From the NCBI RefSeq assembly GCF_910596095.1, contig NC_056547.1, positions 28,027,647 to 28,091,646 on the forward strand: a stretch of 64,000 bases of DNA. Direction: 5' to 3'. A program made the translations under genes and the position numbers. This stretch comes from Thunnus maccoyii (Eukaryota > Chordata > Actinopteri > Scombriformes > Scombridae). Positions 26,801-38,200 of this stretch are shown piece after piece. Under the pieces are notes generated by a model. It ran no database searches. It saw nothing but the letters and a program-made list of their open reading frames with translations, and was not told the DNA's origin. Each line of letters starts with the position of its first letter. The first letter of the stretch is position 1.

Positions 26801-29800
26801 ACTCACCAAGAATTTCATCAAAGATCTTGTAAAGTCCTGGGACGTAGGTGATTTCTCTCTGGTTCATTCCCACCTCTTCATCAAAAACCCACATTTGCTG
26901 AAAAAAAAAAAAAAAGATACAAGTCATTTTTAAAAAGGATGTAAAACACATTCATAAATGATTCAGCTGTCAAAACAACAAAAGCTAGAGATCATTTGCT
27001 AGAGTATGCATGTGTCAGCATGTTAGCACTAATAGATTCACAACTTTAAAGGCTAGTGTAGATTGTTGATGGCTGATATTAATTATATATGGTTGAAGTA
27101 GGGATGCAATAAACAATCATTGTGTGATTAGTCTATTATTCTTTTAATTAATAATTTAATTGAAAATGTAAAACAATAAGTCTCTTTACAGAAGCTGAAA
27201 CAAACAAGTATTTAATATTTTCAATGATAAATTACTTAAAAGTTTAATTATAAAATTTCCACTGATTATTTTTTGTAAAGTAATTACATTTTTCACTTGT
27301 AATTTGGTCTGAGTCACCACATCACTAATATGACATATTGTGTCTTTACAGTTAGCCATTAGATGGCTAACTGCTTTTGTACAGTATTATTTGTATTTAT
27401 AAAGTATTAATATAAAAAGAAACATTATTAAACAAAATGAACACATTCAATCTTCAAACAAAGTAAAGTATGTGAACATAGTAAGACATCAGAGAAGAAT
27501 CTGTGTGACTGTACTGGATGACTGACAGCTTTCTGGGTTTCTGTTTTGAAGGAGTTCCGTGTTGTGTTTGTTCACACAGAGCTGCAACGCTCACGCTATA
27601 TTTAAACATGTGAAACGAGGCAAAGCAGGAAGTTACGCGTCGAGTTTGTTTACTACAACATACTGCTTCGCTGTCTCGTGATCTCCTCCTTGGTTTGGAG
27701 GGAAAGTAGTTCTCCATTTCAGGTGTCAGACAAATATCCAGATGTTTTCACAAAGTCTGTGGCTTTTGCTTGTCTTGTGTCTTGTGTCTATCTACTAGCA
27801 ACACACCCAGCTGCTGTGATATATCAAAGCCACGGGTTTGGAGGACAGAAAGCATTTTATTACAGAGGTGACCAGACATTAGTTTCTTTCAGTGAACTGT
27901 CAAAATGATTTTGAGTATTTGTCAGTAAAAAATGTATTTTATTTTGTTATAACCCAGGATGTGTTTTCAACAGAAGGTGAAATCCAGATCAGAGCTTTCA
28001 CACCAAAATAAGGCAGTATGCTCTGCCTTCTATCTCCATGAATTTTACACATAAAAGTGTTTTCAGGTGTTGGGGAGTGCTACTGTAGATGTGAAAAAAA
28101 GTTGTATGACTCATTTTGTGGCTCCAGACAGAGCTGTGTGAAATCTGATAAAATGCATGTGGAATAAAAAAAGACATTGATTTTGATCCTTTAAATCTTT
28201 AAAGATGTCAGTTGTGTGAAGTGCAGCAATTTATACTTCAGGTTCGACTAAAATGCACATGTGTGATTAACTGGTTTTTAGTTTTGCAGCTTTAATCAAC
28301 ACTGGACTGTAGCTAGAGGGAAACTATGGTATTTTTCAACCTGGAGCCTATTTTCCCATCTCTTTGTGTCAGGTTGAGTTGTTGTTGAAAGCAGCTAAAT
28401 ATTCAGCCATGACAGAGTTGGAGAGAGAGAGGAGTGCCGGGAGGAGTTTGTTGTGTTGGAGTACAGAAAGCGTAGCTTAGTGTAACTAAAAGATTTTCAA
28501 AGTCATGGCTGAATATTTAGCTGATTTCATCAACAACTCAACTCTTGCGACATCTCACAAGACTTCTCCTTGAGCTTGTTAGACACGACAACAAACCGAC
28601 CAGATCAAGTGAAAGGTAAAGAAAAAGGTTTTATTTCTCTGTATGGTCCTTTTCATAATGTTGTTAGACACTTATAATAACAATCTGAGCCTGTCAGAGA
28701 GAAAAACAAGCACTTTTAGTGGGCGTACATTGACAGCGTGTTATTGTCCCGTCAGATTACATGGCAGCCTGTTTTGCGGCTGCAGCGTTCTCACTCAATA
28801 CTGGACTCATTTCAAAATGGGAAATGATGGGGAAAAAGGGTCCAGGTTGAAAAATACTGAAATTTCCCTTTAAAAGGCGTCTCTACTGCTGCCTGTTAAC
28901 CTGCATACCTGCATTCATACCCCTAGGTCCCGAGATGAGTCTAAAACTGAGAACTTGTAGACAACCATGCTCTGGACTCACCTGGGTGATGGGCTCCACA
29001 GTGCCGATATATGTGTCTGGACGGAGAAGGATGTGCTCTAGCTGGGTCTTCTTCTGGTACACTCTCTCCACAGACAACTTGGAGCCCGCCTTGTCTTTCT
29101 TGGACCCTTCCATCTTGCCGGTATCACCCCTGCCATTCGCTGCCTCCTGTTTGACAAGATTGTTTGTGTTATTAATATACACATAACTCCGATAAAACCC
29201 CAGGAGCTGAGAGAAAATGACTGAGCTGGGTGGGTTGTTGATAGCAGATTATCAGTGCTCACCACCACGAGGAGAGCGCCCTAATCCTTTATCTGTGGCT
29301 TTGTCATTTTGGTGGCAGATAATCAACGGATACAAACTCCAGTCATTATAACTAGACAGTAGAGGTGACCCAAGTTGTGCCTATAATGAGGTGAGCTTTA
29401 AACCTTGTATCTCTCTATTTAAAGCAGTAATAACAGTAACAGTAATATTTGCGCAAGTTGGTGAACATACAATAACATTTTAAATTTTTGAAATATTCCA
29501 ATGAAGCTAGCGGGAATAACAAGAATTAAAAGGAAATACTTGCAAGTATTTATTTGTCACGAAGACAGAAAGAAACATGTTCACTTATGAATTGTGGATA
29601 CAAATGTAAACATCTCTGAAATCATAAATTAACAGTTTAGTTATGATGATTGAACTCGAGTTTAAATCCAACACATGACAGTATTTAATGTAGAGACTCA
29701 AGCTCTGCCTTTGTGATGTTAAATTGTGTGGCAAAAGTTATAGAAACATATATGAAGTTGAAACCTATAAGTTAACATTTTCAAAATAAAATCAGGTTTG

Positions 29801-31022
29801 AGTTGCCAAAACTAAAAATGCTTAAATTCCCACTGACATGTTTGACATATTTTCTTCTCTACCCCATTACACAGCATATATTGGTAGTACTGTACCTACA
29901 GTATATGGAAGTATACATATATGCCTGCTGTATGAAAGAGATATCACTATCTCCTTGCATTACAGTATTTTTATGTAGCTAATTACTGGTAGTATATTTG
30001 TCTGTCTTGTTACAGTCACCTTGTTATAAATAACCAATAGCTTCAGTGTTAATTCACATGTATGTGTTTCTAAAAAGGTGCTGGTAAGGACACTATGGTG
30101 TGTAAATGTGTTATTATTACCCGATGCAGCCATGACACAAAATCTGGCATTCAAGGCCAAGCTAATGCTGCAACGGACTATAAATGCAACCAGACTAGAA
30201 AGTTACAGTGCTCGGTCTCTGACTCTGAGGATGCCTTTGTGTGTTTCTGTGTGTGTGAGTGGGAGGGCTGACAACTGTTTACTACCGCGGTATGAGGAGT
30301 CTGCCCTACGCCATTGGAAATCCCTGCTCACTGTTTTTAATCAACAGCACACCTCTAGACTTGCACAAGTTAACAAACTAGAAGTTAATTCGCTTTAAAG
30401 CGATCTACTAACTTATCCAGCGCGTTTTAACACAGTTCACTCCTAATGTCCCTAACAGGTAAACACTGTGTTTAGGAAATACCAAATCAAGAGGTTCACT
30501 GAGATGACCTTTGCTCCATTAATAGTATTTACGCTGTCATAAACCACCAATGATTGTTGTAAGTTAAGCCGTAGGGTCACTTTACATGTTTTAGTTTTCT
30601 ACGTTTAGTCCCCAACTTCGGTTTGAATGCGTAACGTTAAACCTCAGGCTGCAGCAATGTTAAGGTTGCCGTCTTTGTCCCGAGATAACAGATTATTTAT
30701 AACTCTGCACCTATCAGTTATTGTTGTTATCTTTGTTTTTGAAAAAGTCTTCGGTGTTCCTGCGTCCGGGCGCCGGCCTTTGTGACCCGGTCAGGATTTA
30801 AATGGAGACTGTAGCTGGCTCTTTAACAAGCGTATGAATGGAGAGAACAGCCACTGTAATGGACTTGCGAGGGATTTAAACGCTTGCTACGGTGAACAAT
30901 ACACTTAGGTTACGAATTACAAATGCACAGTTGAGCTTATAAAATTATAAGTGAGATAGTTGTACAGCAAACAAACTTACCATCCAAGCCAGACCCCCGC
31001 TTCCTGCTGCGCCGTTGGACAT
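8420..31022 (-). CDS. top2b: DNA topoisomerase II beta, complete, 36 coding exons
   Basis: Type IIA topoisomerase. In the nucleus it passes one DNA duplex through a transient double-strand break in another, using ATP, and acts mainly in transcription and neuronal development. The coding exons add up to 4809 nt (1602 residues plus stop), close to mammalian TOP2B (about 1620). The start is the ATG at 31022-31020 (A at -3) and the stop is the TAA at 8422-8420. All 35 introns are GT-AG and all phases join. Domain order is GHKL ATPase, transducer, TOPRIM, winged-helix with the active tyrosine, tower/coiled coil, then an acidic/basic C-terminal domain. The exon blocks are given in the next four entries. 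Beta rather than alpha is chosen from the C-terminal sequence and the ngly1/oxsm neighbours. No frameshift or lost catalytic residue was seen. Confidence 0.97.
10404..11271. other. top2b intron 30 with a repeat fragment
   Basis: An 868-bp intron. Around 10830-10990 it carries words such as GGTAAATAAAGGCTCCAG that recur at about 12735 and, more weakly, at 20497, suggesting one repeat family inserted several times in top2b introns. Confidence 0.4.
12321..12830. repeat. Dispersed repeat in top2b intron 27
   Basis: This shares CATTCACTAATTC and ATTAAAAGCCTACCAGGAA with 20571-20680 in intron 11, in the same order and spacing, and AAATAAAGGCTCC with 10840. It is non-coding and probably an old DNA transposon fragment. 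Confidence 0.5.
13531..14484. other. top2b intron 25 with an inverted transposon-like unit
   Basis: A 954-bp intron. Poly(T) runs lie at about 13811-13823 and 14165-14186. Text around 13700-13810 (CACTCAGGAAC, GTTTCCACTG) reappears in inverted form around 14270-14295 (GTTCCTGTAGTGGAAACGC), suggesting a short element with inverted ends between roughly 13.69 and 14.30 kb. Confidence 0.4.
14485..19301 (-). other. top2b: top2b exons 15-25: winged helix, active tyrosine, tower and coiled coil (residues 590-1106)
   Basis: Exons 19196-19301, 18400-18509, 17232-17324, 16887-17001, 16561-16682, 16243-16391, 15823-16054, 15296-15430, 14975-15175, 14670-14865 and 14485-14576. The catalytic tyrosine is Tyr815 (codon at 16262-16260) in GGKDAASPRYIFTML; it forms the 5'-phosphotyrosyl DNA link. 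The preceding winged-helix region carries VAEMSAYHHGE. NGAEGIGTGWACKIPNYDPR, with the DNA-bending isoleucine region, is in exon 21. Exons 22-25 encode the tower/coiled coil and C-gate. Most introns here are only 100-400 bp; the exception is the one holding the (GT)n tract. Confidence 0.95.
17765..17839. repeat. (GT)37 microsatellite
   Basis: A 75-bp uninterrupted alternating GT tract in the top2b intron between exons 16 and 17. It is able to form Z-DNA and very likely length-polymorphic. Apparent open frames of alternating Cys-Val or Thr-His are artefacts of this tract. Confidence 0.98.
19518..20362 (-). other. top2b: top2b exons 12-14: TOPRIM domain (residues 458-589)
   Basis: Exons 20205-20362, 19719-19844 and 19518-19628. 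The metal-binding TOPRIM residues are present: Glu471 in TEGDSAKSLAVSGLG, and the acidic triad MTDQDQDGSHIKG (Asp551, 553, 555), which is split by the intron between exons 13 and 14. These residues hold the Mg ions that drive DNA cleavage and religation. PLRGKILNVREA follows in exon 12. The whole block is nearly invariant in eukaryotic topoisomerase II, and this copy looks fully functional. Confidence 0.95.
20480..21050. repeat. Dispersed repeat in top2b intron 11, related to 12321-12830
   Basis: The intron 20363-21287 has no coding signal. Its middle shares CATTCACTAATTCTAATC and ACATTAAAAGCCTATCAGGAA with the copy in intron 27, diverged by several substitutions and small indels. It includes a short (A)n run near 20753. 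Confidence 0.45.
24031..24180. mobile_element. hAT-like terminal fragment (CAGGGTTTCTGCA type)
   Basis: This starts with CAGGGTTTCTGCACTGCTCA and continues with AGACTTTTTAAGACCCTTTTAATACC, which I recognise as the end of a very common fish hAT-type element. The opposite end was not located, so it appears truncated. It lies in top2b intron 4 (23818-24841). Confidence 0.5.
24906..26806. other. top2b intron 3, no gene seen
   Basis: A 1.9-kb AT-rich intron. No RNA gene, exon or clear repeat with both ends was recognised. It holds only short open frames without splice context or family similarity. Confidence 0.6.
28313..28875. mobile_element. MITE with terminal inverted repeats and an internal 41-bp hairpin
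   Basis: The left end contains AGGGAAACTATGG and GTATTTTTCAACCTGGA. The right end, reverse complemented, contains AAAGGGAAATTTCA and GTATTTTTCAACCTGGA. Inside, arms 28373-28413 and 28502-28542 are reverse complements with about three mismatches (core GCTAAATATTCAGCCATGAC). It lies in top2b intron 2 (26898-28981). The type is widespread in percomorph fish as I know them. It is non-coding. Confidence 0.75.
29147..30980. other. top2b intron 1, no gene seen
   Basis: A 1.8-kb first intron. A CpG-containing patch near 30755-30785 (TGCGTCCGGGCGCCGGCC) lies close to the promoter and could be part of the regulatory region. No exon or repeat with defined ends was recognised. Confidence 0.5.
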
Positions 31023-31620
31023 CTTCCTTTGTGATCTCAATTTTTTTGTGATGTTGCTCGTAAAATGTCTTCAATTCCAGCGATATTAAATGTCCGTCCA
31101 CATAACAAATGTCTTAGTTGCTGTAAGCCACCAAAACCTCCTTACCTCCCATGTTCTTTCTCCCGTTTGCTTTAAAAGATAGTCCTTTGAAGGTATCAAA
31201 ACAAGCACAGAAGAAGGGAGCGTATCGCGGCTTTTGTTAAAATCGACAAGCGGAGGCACAGTAGGCCTAAACTTCCAACAAAGATGCTAACAGGGCTACT
31301 TGCTGCACAATAAATACTGTACAAAACGCGCACGTTATATACGCTTACAATTTCATGTGAAAACTGAACAGAATAAAAGAGTTGTTTAACTGAAATTCTC
31401 CAAAAACAAAAATACTTTTCATTTAGAAATAAAACGAATATTAGCTAACGGCAGCACCCGCTGTCCGGCTCCGCCATCTGCAAGATAGACGGCGAATCGT
31501 CTCGCAGATAAATCCACCAATCAGGTGGCTGCTTTTCAAAGGCACCGGTATGTCGGCCAATAGAAAAAGTCATCAGTCAGTGAGCCATTCTTTGTTTTCA
31601 ACGCGAGATGGCGACAAAAA
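31023..31620 (-). promoter_or_regulatory. top2b: Probable top2b promoter and 5' UTR
   Basis: This lies immediately upstream of the top2b start. CpGs cluster at 31440-31620 in otherwise AT-rich DNA. Two CCAAT boxes lie at 31517-31521 and 31557-31561; read from top2b they are inverted (ATTGG), and inverted CCAAT boxes bound by NF-Y are known in mammalian topoisomerase II promoters. A GCCAT core of YY1 type lies at 31473-31477. There is no convincing TATA box. The transcription start cannot be placed exactly. Confidence 0.6.
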
Positions 31621-31813
31621 TCCACCAAGACTCAACAGCAGACAGTAATGCACACCCGGCCATAGCTTTACACTCGACTACAAGACTGCAAAAAATATCT
31701 TTATTACACCATACATTTACTAACATTCAGCCCTTTCCATACACCAATACTAACATTTATTTGTTCTGTCCAGTAACCCAGTATTAAATAACACACTCAC
31801 CAAAAAATTACTG

Positions 31814-31819
31814 TTTAAT
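31814..31819 (-). terminator. ngly1: Candidate ngly1 poly(A) signal
   Basis: ATTAAA on the minus strand, about 400 bp after the ngly1 stop. Further AATAAA copies on the same strand are at 31757-31762 and 31700-31705, so the site in use is uncertain. All lie only a few hundred bases upstream of the top2b promoter. Confidence 0.35.
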
Positions 31820-32214
31820 AGTAGCATGACAACTGGAGCAACCTGAGCTGGCAGCCCTGGTCTTCTGTGTGACAGTGGAGGCAAATATTACAAAAACTCT
31901 ACAGCTTTATGTTAAAACGCTTTACAGGTATATTGTAATGTTATGTGTTATCTGGCTCTTAGTCAAATCAAAAGTTTAAAATGTGTGACAACATCTGTAA
32001 TTGGTACAAAATTCATGTCTTCATTCATCTATCACTAGACCATGCATATTTAACCATTCCAGAGGACTGACACAAATTTAAATATTGCACTGGTTTGTCA
32101 TCAAACATTAACTTTAGAACAAAAACTATCATCCAAACAATTATCCCTGAACTTGTCAGAGCACTCAACAGTGAAAAAGAATTAAGGGTCCAATCTTGAT
32201 GAATAAAACAACTG

Positions 32215-35200
32215 TTAAGCATCTTGTAGGTGGATGAGGATATCAAACGAAGACTCCTCCGTCTCCTTCAAGCTCTGTCTGAAGAGCTGAGAGTGCTGCC
32301 ATGATGACTCCCCTTCCCCACCACTGAGTTCTGCTTCAACCATGAACTCTGAGGAGCCATCTAGAGTCTGGATAGACTGCATCTTCCCATCTGAAGGTTC
32401 AAACACAGGAGGGGAAGTCATTAATAGATCACATCACACATTCCTATTTGGGGTATGTTATCAGAGTATCTGTTACATACCTGCAGAAAACTCTGTAGTA
32501 ATCTGGCCTGCCTGCAACTGCCAACAGACTTTTCCCGAGTGGAAGGTCTGGCTATTGGCCATGATGGTGATAGACTTTATTGTCATTCCTGCTGGAGCAA
32601 AGTCAAACTTCCAGCTGATTCTTCCCATAGAGGAGCCTTCTGTTCGAGCAAGGTACACCTGCAGGAAGAAGTACAATCAGATAATCACACCTACAGCTGC
32701 ATGTTGTTCCTAGGTCTTCAAAAAGATGACTCTGGTATGAACCTTTTACTTTCATTTCCTACATTCCTATACTATCTTACATCACTAAGATGTAAGATAG
32801 AATAGGAAGATAGTACTTAAAAACAAGACTGCGCAAAATAAGCTACACATCTTGATGCAGTTCATTTTAAAAAATTGAATCTTCTCCCCATGGATAAAAG
32901 GGTGGTGCTAATTAAGATGAGTATTTCCCACAGGATTGTGTACAAATCTGCACCTCCCCACCTTTCCAACCATTTTAATCTAGTCAAAAACAACCACTCC
33001 CACAACACTAAAGACAGTCTAACTAATATTGTTCCTATGAGATTTAAAACATGTTTTGGGAAAAACAATTTTTTATATACAGCTTCATGTCAGTGAAAAC
33101 ACTTGTTTCTGTGGCTCAGCCTCTACAACTTCAATTACCATTCTTTTATCGACCATTATGACGGTCAATCAGTCAGCCACTGTGGTCCAGACTAAAATAT
33201 CTCAACAAGATAGTTTGCGATGAAATTTCGTAAGACATTCATGGACCCCAGAGGATGAATCCTAATTACTCTGGTGATCTCCTGACTTTTCCTTTGGCAT
33301 CACTATGAGGTTGGTATGTGTGGTAATTGCCATACAATTTGTTACACACATTCATGTCCCTCTCAGGATCAATTGCAATAACATTTCATCTAGCACCATC
33401 TTCTGGTCAACATTTTAACCTGTCTAATACATTGTTTATGACAAAATACCTGCAAAACTCATGATATCCCATCAGCTTCAACTGTACTGTGTGTTCAGTG
33501 CTAGTTTGCAAATGTTGGCATGTAAGACGCTAAACAAAGACAGTGATCAGGCACAGGAAATTTAATAGAGCAACATTTTGATTTAACAGAGATCTTAGTC
33601 AGCATTGTCAAAAACATAGGTTTAATTTTGTGTCCGATTTTGGCCCTTAGTTTGTTATTTGATCAAGCACTTGTAAAAGTTTTTTTAGATGTGCATGCAC
33701 CCCACACTCTTTTTGCAGTTAATGTAAAATGTGTCAATTTTAACACAAAATAATTGAAAATGTAAAGAAACAAAGTCTGAATTTATACTGGAATTGCTAT
33801 TTAAGTTCTTTGGGATTTTACTGAAGCATTATTTCCCTTTGAGCCATGACAAAAGTTCATGAAGTCTATTAGAGGACGTCAAAATGTCTCTATTATTATG
33901 CATTTACGATAAAAATGCACAATGAACACATTGTTATACTTGTGTTGAGTTCTTAGCATTAAGAATGTGTTTCCAATCCTGAGTTATAGTCTACAAATAA
34001 TGTTCAAACGGTATGCAAAAGATCCCCTCCAGACATATATTAAGACACATAATAATACTCAGCTTTGAACAATAACGTGTGTCTGATATGTTTTTTCCAC
34101 AAAAAAGTATAATTACCACATTAAAATCCTTAAAATTAAAGTCTGCTCCTTCTCCCTCATCAAAAATTCCAGAATCTATGAATATGCAAATATTTTTAAT
34201 TTCAGAAGTTTAACTGCTGGAGTCCATTCTCAGTGTTTGTGCACTGGAGACTTCAAGTTTCCACATCACACTCGAGTAAGAATACTGGACCAGGACTGGC
34301 TTCCAAACTAGTTGTGATGTCACAAATCATGCTCATAGGCCCACCCCTAAAAATCAGATTTTCAATGAGCACAGAGAAACTTTCCACTTTCAGCAGATGA
34401 TTGAGAAAACAGCCCTCTAGTGTGAAACTGCACATACATCATTCGGCACAGTGAAGCTCAAACATCCAACAGTAGGAACAAGAAGAAAAACATATTTCTG
34501 AGTGGAGGACTTTAAACATACCATCTGCCAGTCACTTTCCACCTTCCTGAAGACTGACTCCTTCCTCCACACACAATGATCCCAGCTCTGAATAACCTCA
34601 GAGTTGTTGGACACTCGACAGTATTGGTCTTTGGTGGCACTGTAGCGCACATGCAGTAATCCGTCACTCTTCTCTTTCTCAGTGGGAGTAAACACATAAC
34701 CTGGAGCCTGAGCACACAGACAGATACACGTTCTTTCAGACAAATACCAAACTGAATTAGATATCAAACTATTAAAGATGCAGTGTGTAAAATTTAGTGG
34801 CATCTAGCAGAACTGACTTGGCAGAAATGGAAAATAATATTCATGAATATGTTTTAATTAGTGTATAATCACCTGAAAATAAGACTCATTGTGTTTTCGT
34901 TACCTTAGAATGAACCCTTTATATCTACATAGGGAGAGGGTCCTTTTCCACGGAGCCCGCCATGTTGCACCACCATGTTTCCACGGTAACCCAGAATGGA
35001 CAAGTCAAATACATGCTCTAGAGAGGGCCTTTCCTGTTTTCGTGAGTTTTGTGACCACCGTAAGTTCTCCTTCACGCTTGGAAGGGGAGGGTGAGAGGAG
35101 GTGTATTCAGTTTGTTGCAATCTGCAACCTCACCATTAGATGGCACTAAATCCTACACACTGGTCCTTTAAGCTATCAAGCTATTAGAATATTAAGAATA

Positions 35201-38200
35201 CAGTACTGGTGGCTTCTTGACCTCAATGCTGATCTGCCCCTGCATGGTATTTGATTACATATTTTTTTGTCCTTATAAATGTTGGTTGTAAGTTAAAATT
35301 TTGTTGAGACTTTTTCCCAATTTCCGCCTAATTTATATCAATTAGGGTAGAGGTAATATTAGAAACACTACTCAATAAAACACAACGTATGCTGTTGGAT
35401 TTGACTGCATTATAATTTTGACTTGATGGACCTGATAAACTGGAAACTGAGTGTATATCATTACATCATCTTTGGTTTTTACTGAAAGTTTTTTGTCCAA
35501 TGGCCTATATCAATTGATAGGAGATCACATTTAGGGGGAAAGAGTAAATAATGCATGTAATTCATGAATTCCTTTTTTTATTTAAAGAAAAACTACATTT
35601 TATTACTTGGAGTTCTTTTTGTAGCTGTGCACATCATTTCTATCAGCCAGCACTGTACATACCAAAGCAACTGCTGAGACCTGGGAACAGGCAACAGGGC
35701 AAGAAACACCAACAGTTCAGACAGATTAGCTGCCACTAAAATATGTCTATAATATAAAGAAAAAGCCTTCCCGAATAAAGGTTTTCAAGCATGTTTTTAA
35801 AGAGTCTAGGGTCTGTGCTGCCCTCAGATGATTAGGAAGGCTGTTCCACAAGTGTAGTGCAGCATGTTATTGTGTAATAAACTGCGGTTTTCCTATAAGG
35901 ACCTTCAATATTGGGATAAAATAGAATTACAGGCAAACTCAATCACCTGTAATAATCATCAAAAATATTGACTGAAGCCTAATATTGATCCCTAGCCAAA
36001 CATAAACAGATTTTTTGTTTTCTGTCATGATGTCTATTTAAACAGAAATAATGAAATGCATGAGTAACTAAAGAGTGCAATGAGATCCATTATAACAACA
36101 TATATATTATACGGGTACCTGTGTGGAGGTCCCTGTATCAGCCCCTCTGGTCTCCCCCCTTGCTATCCTCCAGGCCAGAGAGCCAGAGCTGCGTCCTCCC
36201 AGCTCGCCTGGTTTTGGTTTCTTTGGGGAAATGAACTCTACCAGCTCAACAAGCAGCCGCTCCGTCAGCTCCTTCTTCCTGTCTGGAGTCAGGGACTGCT
36301 GCCTCTTCAGAATCAGAGCAGATGCAAAATGGTTAAAATTGGAATCACCATGACAACTAGTCTTACATGCAGTGTTAAAAAGACTCACAGATGCATTGAG
36401 CCCATTAATGGTATGCAGCAACCAGGCCTCCTGAACCCTGGTCCTTCTCGACAAAACCTCTGGATGTTTGCAGGAATATCTCCACGTCACATCAACTACC
36501 TGCATCACACACACACACACAAACATGTCTGGTTTGAGCTGGAAGAGAATTCATTTGAAACAACAGTAAAACAGTGCAGCTCTTTGCTGCTGCAGTGTGG
36601 AATTGGTGCATCTCACCACTGCATTCTGACATTTTCAAAGCTATGATGATTTTCCCATAGGGGGTGATAAAGTGAAAGCTATTCCTTAGTCCTCCACAAC
36701 AAAGCACCTACATACAGCACACTCACTGACTGATGATTACACTTTTACACAATAGAACATCTTTTTCTCTCTTAAAGCAGAGAAAAGGAACTAATGGCAG
36801 TAAGAGTAAAGGAGAAGACTGGTGTTATTCTTTATTTTTCTTATTGTCAACAAATCCAATGAAAAAGATAATGTGTTAGTCTGTCTCTCATTACTTTCTG
36901 ATGTCCCTATCCTGTCTGTGGCCCTCAGCCCCAAACCCACTGAAGAAGTATATAAATAAAAAATTTAAAAAAACAGTCAAAAGGTTCAAGATACTTTCTT
37001 GTGAGTCACAAATAACAACCTCAAGGTGGTGCTAGGGGAAAGTTCAGGGATTACCAAAGTCACTAAGATTGATCTTGTGGGGATCATGAATGTCTGTATA
37101 AGATTTCATGGCGATCCACATAATAGTTGTAGAGATATATTATTCTGTAGTGGTAGGCAAACTGACCCACTGACAGCCAAATACTGGTAGTAAAAGTAGT
37201 AGTGGAGTGATATCAGTATAGATTTGAACAGTTGATAGCTGTAGTAATAGAAGTTCTTGTAGTATGTGTTCATTTTTCTGACCTGGTCCTTAGAGAAAGC
37301 GAGAACGTAGGCCAGTTTCTTCCCCCAGCCAGCTTCATACATCAAAGGTTTATCACAGACGTTCTCACAGGAGTCACAGTGCAGCCAACGACGCTGAGAA
37401 GCTGAGTAAATCTCTGTCCACACGTGGTCTGAAACAATAGAGAACAGGACTGATTTTAACTGAGACTTTCATACGTTACAGTACCCTTCTGTTGTCTAAG
37501 TCCTGAGATTTGTGACTGCAGCTATGAACACCAGGTATTCAGTATCTTAAATTACTTTTACCGCAAAATATTAATACAAATTAGGGCTGGGTGATATAGC
37601 TGAAAGAATGACCACGATAAAATGTTTCCTTTGAGTAAATATAGATTATTATTGATCATTTTAAATGACCTATCTTTAATAAAGACCAGAGGAAAAAAGG
37701 TTGAATTTACTTTATTTTGTCAAGCTACACACATCTGCACTCATTTTCTCACTCCACACAGTTTCTGTTGTTGTGTCACATGTTGGCGCAACCGAACAAC
37801 ACACCTGTTAAATGATTGGCTGTCCATCAATGGACATGACAGGCTGTTTATGAGCCAGGGAGGGAGCACACTTGGGGTTTGTTCATGCAACCAAACTTTG
37901 TGTATTTGTTATGTGCTTTCATGGCGGTTTGTATTTAATGCATTTAGGTGAAACTATCCAACATTCTATCAAACTATTTTCTTATTGCTATTGATGAAGC
38001 ATCTATCACCTGTACATATCGCTATCATTTTATCACCCAGGCCTAATAAAAATTGTAACTGTTCAGTGTTTTGCACAGACTTCTATTCTTGCCCAGATAG
38101 GAAAGCAAGTGAAACCATCACAAAACATTAAAACTCTCAACTGAAACTCAGCCTGATGAGCAGCTTCACACTGCACACTGAAAGTGAAACTCATCTCTCT

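Larger units (their letters stand above)
21288..31022 (-). other. top2b: top2b exons 1-11: ATPase and transducer (residues 1-457)
   Basis: Exons in transcript order: 30981-31022, 28982-29146, 26807-26897, 24842-24905, 23672-23817, 23468-23565, 22850-23062, 21965-22138, 21770-21871, 21543-21680 and 21288-21426. Exon 1 encodes only MSNGAAGSGGLAWM. The family block KLSVERVYQKKTQLEHILL begins in exon 2. The GHKL site is visible: FDEILVNAADN, giving the general-base Glu97 and Mg-binding Asn101, then WNNGKGIPV and GRNGYGAKL (residues 171-179), which wraps the ATP phosphates. Exon 10 carries the transducer motif SQTKENMTLQ, whose QTK lysine contacts the ATP gamma-phosphate. This part forms the N-gate, which closes when ATP binds. 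Confidence 0.95.

Noticed and set aside
8420..31022. top2a as an alternative identity
   Set aside because: The C-terminal domain segments, 36-exon structure and ngly1/oxsm neighbours fit the beta paralogue.
36080..36646. 188-codon plus-strand frame opposite ngly1 exons 8 and 9
   Set aside because: Antisense shadow spanning two exons and an intron; no family match.
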